From contig JADFUC010002111.1 of the NCBI GenBank assembly GCA_019722365.1, forward strand, positions 62,001 through 126,000: a DNA stretch of 64,000 nt, written 5' to 3'. Shown here piece by piece: positions 22,045 through 34,200 of the stretch. Within the stretch, counting starts at the first letter, position 1; every line of letters starts with the position of its first letter. Source of the DNA: Lithospermum erythrorhizon. Its lineage: Eukaryota; Streptophyta; Magnoliopsida; Boraginales; Boraginaceae. Under the pieces are notes generated by a model, which made no database searches, was not told where the DNA came from, and saw only the letters and a program-made list of their open reading frames with translations. The position numbers and the translations under genes were made by a program.

Positions 22045-25000
22045 TGTAATGCAAAGAAGAATTTTTATTATTTATGATAGCTTACAAATAAAACCTATTG
22101 TAAGGGAAAACTCCTCGATGTCTGAGTTTATCGAATCGAAGAGGATCATTGTCCAAACTAGATTTTTAAGTGCTTTGTTGGCCGATTTGTGAGATGTCTG
22201 CCTTGCTTGACTTGATTTGGTCTTGATATGAGCTTGGTATGAGCTCGGCTTGATTTGAGCTCGACTTGAGCTTAATTTGACTTGGATTTGATTTGGATAG
22301 GTGCTCACATGATGAAATTTGGATATGTCGATGGCGATGAACACACTCACCGGACTTGGATGTAATTAAAATGGGAGAAGCGTATGACGTATTAAAGTGT
22401 TGGTTGTATGGATTTGATGCAGATCTATTTCGAACGATGGACTTCTGAAATATGCAGTGTTTTGGATCGGGCACTTTAGTCTTATTAGTGGGGCTTACGC
22501 CTACGGTGGGATTTGGGGATATGATCCGAGTGGAATTGATAGTTGTATAAGTTCTGCGCCTCTGGTGGGACTTTGGCCTTGAAATTTCACTTTTGTCTTT
22601 AGGCGGGACTTAAAGTGAGATTTGGCCTCACTTAGATTTGATTTAAACTTTGAAATGGCGTCCCTTACAGGCATACTTCTGGCATGAACATTGATGTAGT
22701 AATGAATGAGGGGACATGATTTAAGCTTTGAAGGCTGTGTTTAGCCACAGCTTATGCTCACAACGGTCTTAGCGGTTGTTGTTGTAGTGATGATCGGTAT
22801 ATGAGGTGGATCGTTCTTGATGATACTAATCAATCGAGGCAAGGCGCCCAACAACGTGTTTCTGCACGGAATCTAGTTATAGGAATTTGAGCGTTCGGTG
22901 TATTCTATATCACGAGACTTGATGAATCAAACCGGAGATTTTTTAGGTGTGAAGCTTGACTTAATGAGGCAACTATGTGGGATTTAATGTCGACTCGTGT
23001 TGGGATCAAATTTAATTACTCATTTATTAGAAAATTAAATTATTTGGGTTTAATATTAACATGATTTGTACATGTTAAGACCAGCAATTCTTGATCCAGT
23101 AGAGGATTTAATAAGGTAAAGTTATTCGGAGATTTAGTATTGAGCATTAATTTGTACATGCGAGACTTCATTTAATTCTCTATTTATTAAGAATTAAAAT
23201 CGACCCCAAACTATTAACATGAATTTATTACATATTAAAACTCACTTAATTCCTGATCCGTAGAGGATTTAATAGGAATTAAGTCATTTAGGGGTTTGAT
23301 ATTGAGATGAATTTATTACATGTCAAGACCCCATTTAATTCTTGATCCATCAAGGAATTGTTAAGAATTAAATTTTCTAGAGATTTTGTACTCTAGATTT
23401 ATTGAATTTATACTGATCTGAATCCCTGTGGACTTAATGGAATCAATATTTGTATTCTAACTTGAATTTATTACATGTTATATATTTTAAGATAACAATC
23501 AATTAAATTCCATTTTTTTTGAATTTTCGAAAAACTTTTGGGCGCCCGTGTACATGCGATTTTCGAACATAACTTTAGTAATTAGACTGGATTCGTTTTA
23601 TTTTGATTAAATCACGCAAAGGTCACTCTTTATCATTCAGAACACAAGTAATGGGCTTTTTAGGGTTTTAAAGATCTTATTTAGGCTTAGTCTATTTAAG
23701 GATAAAATGACTCAAAAAAGAAATCAAATCTAAATCATCTCCCCCACTGGCACCACTTGCAGCGCGAGTTCCAAGGTGAGTATGGTCTCCACTACTTTTT
23801 GCATAAATATGACGTTATATGATCATGTAATGTCGGCAATATTCTTTTTTATTCTTCTTGACCTTCTTGGAATTTGAATTTGGTAAAGCTTTCAACTTTA
23901 TTGAAGAACCTTTTGAAGAGATTTTGCATAAAGTAAATATTTTTATACTTCTTTCGCACTTTTAAGACTTGAATATGCATCTTGATAGCTTTTTAACATG
24001 TATTTAGATGTTTAATTGGTGATTCCTATGTTGAGATTATATGTTCCTAGCATAAAAACCAAGAATTTGGTATCTTGATAATCATGTAGTTACAAAATAA
24101 CTTTAGGATTAAACATATTTGAAATGAGACTTGTTATGCTCATACATGTTGATCTTGATGCTTCGAACCTCTTAAAATCAAATTATAGTAATAAAATAGT
24201 AGAAGCTTATTCTTTTGATTTTTCTTTGGGTTCGTCGAAATAGTTAGCAAATTATTCATATCTTTTTTCATTTGTTTTCTTGTGATTTTCTTTGCAGTTG
24301 GATAACTATAGCAGAGGCGGCCGGTCATTTTGACATGTAGTAGGCCTCGTAACTCGTTGCGAGGAAGCTCGAGTTATGGAGGTTCAGTTAGTGCAAATTC
24401 GGGTTTATTGTTTTGCACCAACCGAGGCTGAACCTTTCTCCGCAACAGAATCCGATTGGGATGAAACCGATTAGGTACTGATTAGATCCCGGAAGTGTAG
24501 TTTACGCTCGCAAAGGAATTTGAGAATTTTGGATTGTTTGAAGCGGATCGTTCAGGCCTCCTAAGCATGCGTGTGCTGCTTTTTAGCATGTTTACCTTCT
24601 CTTTTTTATTTGAATTTTGCATTCATGTAGAGTAAGGTTGGCCGCTTGCGTGTAGTAACTAGTATGGACCTTTAGGAAATTTTCAGCGATGCATTCCTGC
24701 CGCTTTCTTCTCGATGCTTTATTTACATCAGTGCTTTTTGTGAGGAAGCGATTTTCTTTTGGTTTTATTTGCTTTGTGAACTTGGCTGAGTGTTATGGTC
24801 ATTGATGCAGTACTATTTACCATTATCATTTTGCTGCGATTCATCTTGAGTCATAACTTGGATAGGTTGAGGTAGTATATTCTTAGCTTAGGCATCTTTT
24901 GTCTAGCGACACTTGAGTTGATGGTATTTAGTTATTTAAGAGGGCGTACTCTTACTTTTATTGACCACTTACTCTTAGAATCCCACTTTATTTTTGTTTT

Positions 25001-25397
25001 TTGTCCTTGTCTGTACGTTTCTTGGTTTTTCGGGGCGTTAGCGAAATGAGAATGTTCCTAACATTTATCGATCTACCTTGGAGTTAGCTTTGACTACATC
25101 CGCTCCTTCTTTTTGATTTGTTAGCGTCGTGGTACATGAGTTGGAGATGATGGATTATAAGCACTCATCACTCTACTATTGTTGATGTTTGCTTGCTAAA
25201 AAGAGGGTGAGCACTCCTTTTGGACTATGTAGTCCACGAGTTAGTCATTAAATCACTTAACTGTGTATCATAGCTTTCTTTATGTCTTGATTTAATTTGC
25301 TTTTTATGCTTTGATGTTTGATTTGATGCTTATGGCTCTTTGGCCTTTTATTTTGTTTCAAGTGATGGCTTCTCGACCAGCTTTCCTAGAGCATACA
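22045..25397 (-). repeat. 3' LTR of the Tat element, internally deleted
   Basis: On the minus strand the LTR starts TGTATGCTC right after a purine tract (AAAGGAAAAGAAGG, 25,398-25,411) and ends GCATTACA at 22,045. It aligns along its length with 42,775-47,070 and its end part with 34,626-35,640. Compared with those it lacks about 1.25 kb, corresponding to about 43,630-44,870. That missing part contains the TATA box seen in the other copy. Confidence 0.7.
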
Positions 25398-25861
25398 CCT
25401 TCTTTTCCTTTGTATAGTGCACAGAGGAAGACTTGGCTCGGTTATGTCGTCAGCTAGGCCAGACTTTAGGGAGCTGGTTGATGGTGATGAGGATTACGGC
25501 TCATCGGCGGATGCTCGAGCTTTCAGATTCTCCTTCATCGGCCTTTGCGTCATGGCTGGAGTGCTACTTTGAGAAGGTGGGGGGAGTCTTTTGTAAGTGA
25601 TCGGCCGGTAACTACGGAAGGACTTCGCTACGTCTTAGGATGCGCTGTGAAATTGAGGCAGCAGCATGGTGGGCCTTCGAGATCAATTGGCCAAGAAAGT
25701 CTTGTAGCTTACTCGTGACGAGGCTTCCTTTGGGGGAACTTTCTGCTGATGTAGGTGCCCTGTGCTGGCGATATAGAGGTTATTTGCCGGTGATGCTTTG
25801 GAGACGGGGATATGGAGCATAGTGGCGCCGTCGACTCCACGAGGAGAGAGAGACGAGTCGG
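25398..25861 (-). other. Tat element 3' untranslated stretch
   Basis: Lies between the integrase end and the 3' LTR and includes the purine tract. The plus-strand open frames here (for example 25,640-25,822) have no recognisable domain and are most likely chance. Confidence 0.4.
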
Positions 25862-26656
25862 TTAGTCTTCGGGCATTGCTTCACTATGAGGGAGAGGACA
25901 TTGCTGCCGATGCCTTCCTTGTTGGATAACGTAAGGGCCGTCCCATTTAGGTATTAGGTTTGAATTTTTTGCTTCGTGTGTGGATTGGTCTTGCTCGCGC
26001 CAGTACCCATGCTCCTTGACTTGATATGACCGTATTTTGACTTTCTTGTCATAGGCTTTAGAATCGTATTTGGTAGCATTATAGCCTTTGTTGGGCGATG
26101 AGCACTTTTTGCTCATCTTGAGTCTAATTCTTGCAACCTTAGGGCGCATGTTATGCCCCAGCGTCCAGGCTTTCATTTATTGCCACTTTCGGCGAGGGGA
26201 TTGCGCCTCTGGTAAGTGGGCCCCCGCCTCGATTCAGTAAACCAAAGCATAGGATGTTGCTTGGAGTTAGCGGTTGTGAAGGTAGTTCGATATGCCCGAG
26301 TGCTTCTTCCGTCTTAGGCGGCGATCTGTCTTGATTTCTTGTGATTTCTTCATGAGGATTTACCATGATGTCTTGTTAGGCAGCTACTCTTAGCAGTTGA
26401 CTTGCAGATAGAACGCTAGTGGAATGATACTTCCTTATCTTGAACTTATTACATAAGTCCGCTATCATCTTATTATCGAAGGCTTTATCAATATATGTGA
26501 TAATGTATTTTGGTACCCCATATCGATAAATAATATTGGAGTTGATGAAGTACGCAGCTTTGTTCTTGTTTGCAGCTCGTGAGAGGTTTCGTTCTGCCCA
26601 TTTAGAAGTAATGCAATGGCGGCGGATATATGTATACCCTTCTTTGGACCATGAAT
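25862..26656 (-). pseudogene. Tat integrase, core second half and C-terminus
   Basis: Minus strand 26,650-26,376 gives FTSKWAE, FINSNIIYRYGVPKYIITY and CNKFKIRK-like text, matching the integrase core. Where the second catalytic Asp is expected (TDNG), this copy reads TYIDK. Next comes IPSPKVAINESLDAG (about 26,210-26,160), then YDKKVKIRSYQVKE and LIPKWDGPYVIQ (about 26,070-25,900), the C-terminal GPY-like module. Stops and frameshifts break it. The first half lies on the other side of the inserted LTR. Confidence 0.75.
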
Positions 26657-28343
26657 TGTAATAACTCGTTCATACCAATATTATGTGGATAGTATATAAG
26701 TTTCTCGGTGGAGTATTTCGGAATTGAAATTAAAAGAATTTCGAAGTTGAGTAGTGGAGAATTCAACAAATCGGTCGATTATTGGTGGTATATTTAGGTT
26801 TGTGGTGGGACTGGAATAGTATAAATAATTTTGGGTGTATCGATATATTGAGATGGAGTATTACATGAGTAGTAATATATGCCTCAGGGAATAACAATGG
26901 AAATCGGTTTTCGTTGATATTTAAGTGCGGAAGGTGTAGAATTACTTAGAAACCGAATGAAACTTAAAATTTCTTCCCTCTAAATATCCACCCTGCCACT
27001 ACTATCTTCATCACCAAATCCATTTCCCCTCTTCTTTCCCCTCTTTGTGAAATTTCCTTTCCCCCCACGGCAAAATTTTCTTCCGTTTCTCATTCGATTG
27101 TAAGCTTAAACTTCGAATCAAAGTGGTGGATTTGCTTCTCCTCGTCATCCTCATCATATCTAGGTAAGAAAGATCAAATCTTTTGAGATATTTCTTGAGT
27201 TTTGAAGAGTTGAATTTATGGGATTTTTGTTGACTTTTTAGATCTTGAATTTATTATGTTATAAATGTTATCTAAGTATAGTATAGGGGATTAGCGGTGA
27301 TTATTGGGGTTAGAAAGTGGTGTAAGTTGAGGGTTGTCTTTTATTGACTTTTCTTAAATTAACTTTAAATTGTAATATGAGGTTAGATGACTTTAATATA
27401 GTTGTTTTGGGTATAGAATTATTGGTTTGGATATGGATAGGTAGAGATTGGGTTGAGAAAGTTTGGGGAAAGTTAGATACCTGACATTTAGCGTTTGAAT
27501 TGGAGGTTGTATTTAATGGATTAATTAGTTGTCAATTGATTATTGGATTGATTAGAATGTGCTTAAAGTGTTATTGTTGGGGTAATAAGGTGATGACCGA
27601 ATATTGAGATTTTACGAAGTTGGCGATTAGAATGTAGTTACGTTGGAATGTTAGAAGTGTGTACCAATCTTGGGGATATGATGATTGCTAAGAGCTGAAA
27701 ATTTGAATCGTGAGGCGATGGTATAACACTTTCGGGATTATATAGATGTTAAGAGGTTATTCTATGGGATGTGTTATAATGTATAATTTCTTTGAATAGG
27801 AGTTGAGCTGGATGCAGCACGAGGGGTACTTTGGAAGTCATCATTCTTTGGGCTCGAGGTAATTCACAAATCTGCGATGAGGACCTTTCATATATATTAT
27901 GTTATATATTTTGCATGTGTTGTCTTGGGGTATTACGATGTATTATTGTGTGTGATTGATTCATATTATGAAATAATTGAGATTATGATTGATATTATAT
28001 GTACATCTTGATTATGATTCATATGATGAAATAATGGAGATTATGAGGTAATTATGAGATAATTGAGATTATAGTTTGTATTGAGATAGTTGTGAATATG
28101 ATTCATGTTATGAAGTTGTGTGTCTTTGTGTGTGGTATGTCTTTGTGTGTGTGGTTGGTAATGCGGATGTCTTTGATTGCGCTTGTGTGTTATTTCTTGG
28201 AGGCGGTGGTGACCCGACGGAGGTTTGGTGTGGTGTGTGCATATTGTGTGGGTAGCCGAGTGGATTCGGGAGGTTTGGTGTGATATGCACATTGAGGGTG
28301 TAGCCTCGGTCGGAGGATGGAGTGGAGGCCTCGTACGATTATG

Positions 28344-28450
28344 TGGAGGTGGATTGCCGTATGTGTATTATTTGGGAGGTGGATTCCTCGTATTGTATTA
28401 TTTGGAGGTGGATTCCTCGTATGTGTATTTCTTTGAGGTGGATTCCTCGT
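28344..28450 (+). repeat. Minisatellite of about 30-bp units inside the chromovirus LTR
   Basis: About four units of GAGGTGGATTCCTCGTATGT followed by GTATTATTTG-like sequence. The related LTR at 60.85-60.97 kb carries a similar array on the other strand. Confidence 0.7.
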
Positions 28451-28596
28451 TTTGATGACTTTGTGTGTTGAGGCTTGTTTCCTTAAATGAATATACGTGT
28501 GATTTATAAAGTGTTATGTGATATAAATGCAGAGAACTCCGTGTGATTTGTGAACACTTATTTATTGTGTAAGCGTGGTTAATGTATAAGCATATA

Positions 28597-28621
28597 TTTA
28601 TATATATATATATATATATAA
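28597..28621. repeat. TA dinucleotide microsatellite
   Basis: A run of TA repeats inside the chromovirus LTR. Similar runs occur at about 428-446 and 35,852-35,882 in related LTRs. Confidence 0.8.
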
Positions 28622-29140
28622 GTAGACCATATGATGGGATCAGTACGTAGTATTTGTATTCCTTTCGGCTTAATAGTACGACTCACTATTCTCACATGGG
28701 CGGGGCGTTTATGCACTGAGTTCTAAAGGGTTGATCGTGAGGTTGTGAGAAGGCTGCGTTAAATAGAGGATTGAAGTCGTAGATGAAGCATTGGTGGCAT
28801 CACAATTCTGCATCAGTCATTTCCCACTGTTATTTGTCGATTTGTATATTTAGACACGTATTGTATTTCATTGAAGTGCGAAAGTTTGTTATACTCACAT
28901 CTTTGTATTTTGGATTCTTGTGTATCTTTGAGTTGTATAAGGATGTAAATTTGTATTATGTTGTTCGTTGTTTTATTGTATATGTTGTTAGTTCACCACG
29001 ATGGACAAAAGCGTATTTTTATTATGATTATTAATGTCAAATGAAATCTTTTTATGTTGTTATCCATCGATCGGTGACTGCGGTGTCTGAGTTGTTGATG
29101 ACGCCTTTTCAGGCGGCAGGCACAGGCGGAATGGTCTAGC

Positions 29141-29360
29141 GTAAGCGTGGGTCACTGCATTATCGAGTCTTAAATGCATCGAATGACCCGTCTTTGCTGG
29201 TGGTGAATCAATGGTTTTGGGTTGATGGATAAAGTTGGCATGAAATAACGACATGGTTTTGCGTGCTGTGCATACTCCAACGTTGATGATGCAATTAAGA
29301 TTCGGTGCTAGGCGGTCGCAAATCCTCAATCGAGCTTTGATGAGCCTTGCTCCCACGATA
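29141..29360 (-). pseudogene. Tat integrase, first half (zinc-binding end)
   Basis: Minus-strand text near 29,265-29,165 reads LFHANFIHQPK, then SPPAKTGHS, matching the stretch just before the integrase core in Tat/gypsy elements. It would continue directly into FTSKWAE at 26,650 if the inserted LTR were absent. The HHCC residues themselves are largely lost. Confidence 0.55.
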
Positions 29361-29369
29361 AGAGTTCTG

Positions 29370-29800
29370 AAACAAGGCGGTTTCTCGGCGGAAGCCTCCG
29401 ATGATCGAGTCGATGGCAGTTGAAGAGTTTAGTTTACGAAAGTAAGAGTATTTCGTTATCAAACTTCGACTTACTTGATTTGGCTTGAAGTTTACCTTTA
29501 TAGCTACTTTCGAGCGGTTACTTTGGTTGAGCCTTGATGGCTCGTTCAGTATTCACGATTAATGATTATGCGGCTCGTTAAGGGGTCGTGTCGTGATGTC
29601 TTAATTACCCCTTAATGGAAGTAGAATCGAGGCCACTTAGTACTTGATTAATTTCCTCTTTGCAGTGGCCATTTTAACCACAAGTTGGGCTTTGGTGCAG
29701 CCATTACGGGCCCGTATCCATTATTAAGTCGCTTGCTTCGGTGATCCTTAGCGATGAGCCAAATGCAGTTGAACTTGAGTCTGCGGATGAAGCAAAATTT
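29370..29800. repeat. Dispersed LTR-like repeat, copy 1
   Basis: Shares GAAGAGTTTAGTTT, CGGTTACTTTGGTTGA, GATTAATGATTATGCGGCTC and TTAATTACC-like blocks with about 53,940-54,180, in the same orientation. It lies between the Tat integrase start and the second RNase H, so it is probably another insertion. It could instead be Tat internal sequence also present elsewhere. No coding sequence is seen. Confidence 0.45.
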
Positions 29801-30099
29801 AATTATGGGATTATCAAAAATATTTGACCATTATTGGCGGTAATATCACATCCATTTTGATTTTGAAAATGGAGTTTGGCCCGGACGTGTGCCCAGCATG
29901 CTAACTGTATGTCTTCTATAGCTACTGACTACGCCCGGTGTTTATTGACATCGCGGTAGAATTTCTCCAAAAGATCTCTGAATAGGAGTATTATGGTGAA
30001 ATGCAGAGCGAGGGCCTTCCTTTTGACGTGGCTTTCTTTGGGTCCATGCGGTAGCCTTCGCGTGTCGTGAAGTAGTGATGAATATCTCAGAGTGGATTC

Positions 30100-30730
30100 G
30101 GAGCTCCGTAGAAATTTCCATGACTTCTTCTTAGTCTTTTGTTTAGCATTCTTGTAGTTCGAAGATGGGTAGGCCGCCCCCCAACTTCTCGCAATACCGA
30201 AATACTTACTTCCTTTCTGGGTATTACATGGATAAGTTGGCACTGCTAAAAGCGTTTGCACAACTTGTTCACTTTTACGGGAACATTTTTGCTTGGAGAC
30301 TTGTTTTATGGAGTCTGACAATCTGCTCCAGTGATAGGAGACTATCGGGTTCTAACCTGTATTCTCGATCCGGGTGGTTAATGACCAGCGGTGAATCTCC
30401 GTATACTTCGAGTTGAGGTATATTTAATTAGGTAGGCTACTGCAACCTAAGATAAATGCTTGATATTCCGTGTTGTTTGGCGCCTTTGGCTCAACGTGAA
30501 TGAGTATGGCAACATATCTTGTTGTGCGATGATGAAACGCCTTTCACTTGCCCTGCGCCTCGCGGTGTGCGCCGTGAAGTATATTTTCCATAGGTCTTAT
30601 TTACACATTAAAGCGTCTTAAATGGGGTGTCTGCTCATTCAGGTAGCAAAGGGTGAGTGCCTTGAAAATCGGCTAGTATTTGTCCCTTTACAGCTTTTTG
30701 TGGTACATAGATGATTTCGAACTCTTTGTA
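30100..30730 (-). pseudogene. Tat archaeal-type RNase H domain
   Basis: Minus-strand text near 30,720-30,650 reads EIIYVPQKAVKGQILADF, the linker that opens this domain. Near 30,430-30,370 it reads IPQLEVYGDSPLVIN, containing the catalytic-Asp motif YGDS. Stops and frame changes lie between. In this group of elements the domain follows the usual RNase H and is the main basis for the Tat assignment. Confidence 0.7.
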
Positions 30731-30801
30731 TTTTAGGTACCGCCACTTATGTCGATCGACAACACGGAGTTTTGGACATCACATACTTGATTGGATTTGC
30801 C

Positions 30802-31035
30802 TTAGATATCAAGTGGACCTTGTGTGCTTGGAAGTAGTGCTTTAGCTTTGAATAGAATATTAGAGACTAAGCGCCCTGATTCAGCGGTAATTGACTCATT
30901 TGGGGACATTCGGCGACTAAGGTAATAGAAAGCGTTCTCTTTGTCTTCTTCATTTTCTTGTGCCAATAATGCTCCCACGGACTGCTCTTGTGATGCCACA
31001 TAGAGTATAAGGGGCTTCACTTGTATGGAGTGCAT
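30802..31035 (-). pseudogene. Tat reverse transcriptase-linked RNase H
   Basis: An open piece carries KPLILYVASQEQSVGALLAQ then ENEEDKENAFYYLSRRM, the well-conserved start of the gypsy RNase H. Downstream (RRMSPNESITAESG) it deviates from the family, pointing to frameshift. It lies directly after the RT remnants, in expected order. Confidence 0.75.
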
Positions 31036-31055
31036 TGCTTATTTGGAGGAGCTCT

Positions 31056-32250
31056 TTAAATATTCTTTGACTTTTGCGATTCTTTGGAAACATTCTTACC
31101 GTCCCACTTTGGAAAGTACCCCATGCCGTTAAGCTTGTTGAAGGTTGACATTTTACGCAAGGTTCGAGATGAAATAGCGTAGGTATCTTGCTTCACTTGC
31201 AGGCTCTTAAGCTCGTGTATATTATGTCTGCGGCTACGGTAATGTTGTAGTAACAACGATCTTTGCCGCTGATCTCAATCATGTCTTGAACCCCACGAAG
31301 CCGAGGGAATTTTTTGAAGCGACACAAAGGCACGTTTGGTAGGTTCATTTTAATTGATATTGTCTCAATCTTTTGAGCGGGGTTCTCGAGTCTTAGGGAT
31401 GATCCATGCCACTGCGTGACTTGAAGACTAGGTCATCATTAGCGCTCTGTATTTTGTTGCTTATGTCATCGAACGCCTTTGCGTAGCCCACCGGATAAGT
31501 GGCTCCCGCGTTTTTAATTCAAAGGGCATGACATAGCATTACACCCCACTTTGGGAGTTCGGGAAGGCCGTGAGCTCTTAGATGTACAGGGGCCATTCTA
31601 ATTTGGATTTATATCTAAATGACCCATTCATGAATGTTAGAGCCTTATGATTTGTGCGTGCTTAACTTTTCGTGGCTACGTTGTGACTATATTGGATACT
31701 AGACTTCCCGTAGAATCCTGCTTTGATCGGTTTGTTAACTTCAGCTTACATTGAAGGCACCCGGCTACATAGTTTCTTTTCTTGCCCGGTTGATGGTTGC
31801 CACCTTTAGGTCTAGTCTGGCGTCTCTTTGTATGTCCAGAAAATACATCCTTGACTTTGTTGCTTTTGACCTCGGGAGGTAGTTGACAAAATCATCTTTA
31901 CTGCACTTATCGTATTTTGGGTGTCATTTAACCCGTGTATTTTGTTGCTTTTGACTTTCAGGGAGGTAGTTGTCCCAATGACTTTGTCTTAGCGGGATCA
32001 TAGCCGATACTTTAATAGGAGTCATAGCTTTTGGACCCACATAGTTCAATGTATTTGGGTCATACACGGGTATCTAAAACCTTTAAGGAAGCGGCATCAC
32101 CGCTTCGGGTTGAGTGATTGGTAGAGTCAGCTCTTTGAGCAACGAACTAACTCTTCCTACGTTTCTTGTAAAGCGAGGTATTTGTTTAGTCTGAGGTATC
32201 GGCGCCTCGACCACTTCCTTTTGCTAGGAGGCTTGCCACTTTTCTTGTAA
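31056..32250 (-). pseudogene. Tat reverse transcriptase, decayed
   Basis: Readable minus-strand pieces in order: EVNKPIKAGF (about 31,740), KALTFMNGSFRYKSK (about 31,640-31,600), ELTAF and CYVMPFELKNAGATYP (about 31,570-31,490), and ANDDLVFKS (about 31,440-31,410). After RT comes the KLNGMGYF piece (31,056-31,256). Two catalytic sites are altered: the Asp of the FMDG-type motif is Asn, and YVDD reads ANDD. There are several stops and deletions. Confidence 0.7.
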
Positions 32251-32507
32251 TATTTGGCATCGACAAAGTTTGATTCTTATTTGCAAATGGGTTTCATCTC
32301 TTTGACCGTTTCTCATCCACGTCTTTGCTTAGTATTTCAGAAATGCGATGAAGTATTGAAAAGGACAACATTCTTGTTATTGATCGAGGTCTTCCTAGTA
32401 GGAATATTATATGTGACCTTGGCATACATCACTTGAAACGAAGCTACGGTTTACAGTTCCTATCGCCCAGTGGAACTTACGTTTCGGCGTTCATTTCATA
32501 CTTTTAG

Positions 32508-32696
32508 TTAAAACCTTGAATTATAATGTGGGGCGTTAAAAAGTCTTACGTTGAGATTGACTAGCTTTAATGTGTGGAGTGGTAGGATATTTCTGATTGA
32601 TCCTCCATCACACCGACATTCGATTATCAGAACTTTAGCATAACGACCGTGGAGTGGTTTGTTGTGAGTACCGTCTTCTTGTGGCGGTCTCACCAC
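32508..32696 (-). pseudogene. Tat aspartic protease remnant
   Basis: Minus-strand piece GGSIRNILPLHTLKLVNLNV matches the region after the active-site loop of gypsy proteases. The catalytic DxG part (here CDGGS) is altered. It lies between gag and RT as expected. Confidence 0.5.
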
Positions 32697-33599
32697 GATG
32701 AATGTGATGGCGAGAAGTCTAAAGACTACTTGAAGTGGGTAGCGTCACCACTTAATGCCTCTGCTATAGTTGAGTCTTAAATGGAAGCTTGACACATCGT
32801 AGCATCTTCGTGGCTCGTTGTCGAGTAGTCGGCCCATTGCTTTTCCGGGGATGAGTTTGCTCTGAAATCACGAAACACTTTGACACCGATGGGCTGAAGC
32901 GATGGTGAAGGTAATATGGTTGGAAGAGACCTTTCTTCTTCGGGGTTGTGCTACTCTGCTTACGAGATCCGTTACTCGCTCTTTGAATATGGTATTTTTT
33001 AATGGGATGCCCCGGTATCTATGATCACTACGAGAGTTGGGCTCCGTGCTTCGGTTTGCCTGCAAGGTTCTCTTTTACTCTGGGAGTTCTATGAGCTTCT
33101 CTTTCAATAGCTCATCAAACAGTGAGGGAACGTCAAAATCAAGAAAGGCATAATCGCTTTTCGCGTCTCTTTTAAGTGTGAGGCGTTCGCTTCTTTAGAA
33201 TGAAGCTTCGCCTCGACCTTGCTTGGTTACGAAGGAGAACTTGGTAGTTTTAGAAGTCATAGCAATGTGTTTATTTCTTTTTCATGTTTGGAAGTTTCGC
33301 TTTGGCTTCGCTTGGCTCGTCACGTGGCCTTCGGTAAGAGTCTGAGTAGAGATGCATTGCCGCTTTGTTTGCGGTATATTGAGCTCAATGTCATGAGCCA
33401 CTTGTTTCGGCTACTTTCGAAGCTTTTGAGGGAGTATTCCTGCGTAATGCTCTTGCGAGTCCCAGTCACGTTCCTTGGATCATCTTTGATAAGCTAATGA
33501 CTCACAGAGCTATCTTTTGCCTTTAAGTTCGGACTTCTCCCGTCTGTTGATGAAATTACATGTATTTCCATCTTTTAACTTTTTGGTAGAAGTTATTCG

Positions 33600-34200
33600 T
33601 AAATGCTACTTGTCCTCCTTATCTTAAAGAAGCGATTGAGGTTATTTCTCAGTTGAGCCTTGTCTATGGAGCCAAGTGAGTATACGGTCGAGCATTCCCT
33701 TTGAGGATCGGACGAGGCTTGTTTGATAATTGCATCCGGCGGTCCCAGAACATTTGCGTATGCGACAAAGTGGGCTCACGTATTTGTTTGGGGTTCCCGG
33801 TTCCGTCGATGTGTTGGAAGTTGGGTGGTGATAACCGCCCAGGCATTTTGGTGAGTACATCACGGGAGGTGTAGGGATTTATGTAAGTACATGAAGTGCT
33901 TTCATGGCTTTGTGCCCCAGTATATACTCCTTGTTGTCTTTGGAATGATTCCACATCTGTCAGGCTTGATACTAGTTTCTACTGTGTTCCTCGTTGGTCT
34001 CGTGATGAACTGGTGTATGATGGGATGGATGGGCGTTCCCGTCTCACGTCTTAAATTTTGATGGCGCCTCCCATTTGCTTTAGAGTAGGTTAATTTACTC
34101 TTTGCCCATATCTTTCTTGATCGACTATCATGGCGATATATGGCCATTAAGTGCATCTTGATGTTGCATCTTTTAAACGACATGTTTTCTACTATCCGCA
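33600..34200 (-). pseudogene. Tat gag remnant
   Basis: Minus-strand pieces read SPPNFQHIDGTGNPKQ and then ILKGNARPYTHLAP (33,664-33,954), matching the FDGTGNP and LKGNAxxWYTxL motifs of the gypsy gag core. Frameshifts separate the pieces. Nothing firm can be said of 34,200-34,600, which would be leader and primer-binding region; no clear tRNA complement was found. Confidence 0.6.

Larger units (their letters stand above)
26657..29140 (+). mobile_element. Chromovirus (Tekay/Del-type) LTR, apparently solo, inserted in the Tat integrase
   Basis: Starts TGTAATAACTCGTTC at 26,657 and ends in a GCGGCAGGCACAGGCGG region near 29,110-29,140. It aligns with the LTR of the minus-strand chromovirus at 60,263-62,608 and with fragments at 35.7-37.1 and 39.9-41.2 kb. 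Landmarks are TAGGAGTTGAGCTGG, CTCGAGGTAATTC, CCTTTCATATATATTATG, GTTGGTTCACCACGATGG and CCATCGATCGGTGACT. A CT-rich leader-like stretch lies at 26,970-27,100. No internal coding region accompanies it, so a solo LTR is likely. A clear target duplication was not seen. Confidence 0.65.

Noticed and set aside
22166..22474. Ser/Lys/Gln-rich minus-strand frames over the Tat LTR end (also at 34.8 and 43.0 kb)
   Set aside because: They arise from the short-period repeat patch in the LTR; recurrence reflects the LTR copies rather than a gene family.
25640..25822. 60-codon plus-strand frame, Trp- and Arg-rich
   Set aside because: Lies opposite the 3' untranslated region of the Tat element and has no domain or context.
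28041..28455. Several His/Thr-rich and Gly/Val-rich frames on both strands
   Set aside because: They are translations of the LTR minisatellite and GTGT-rich DNA.
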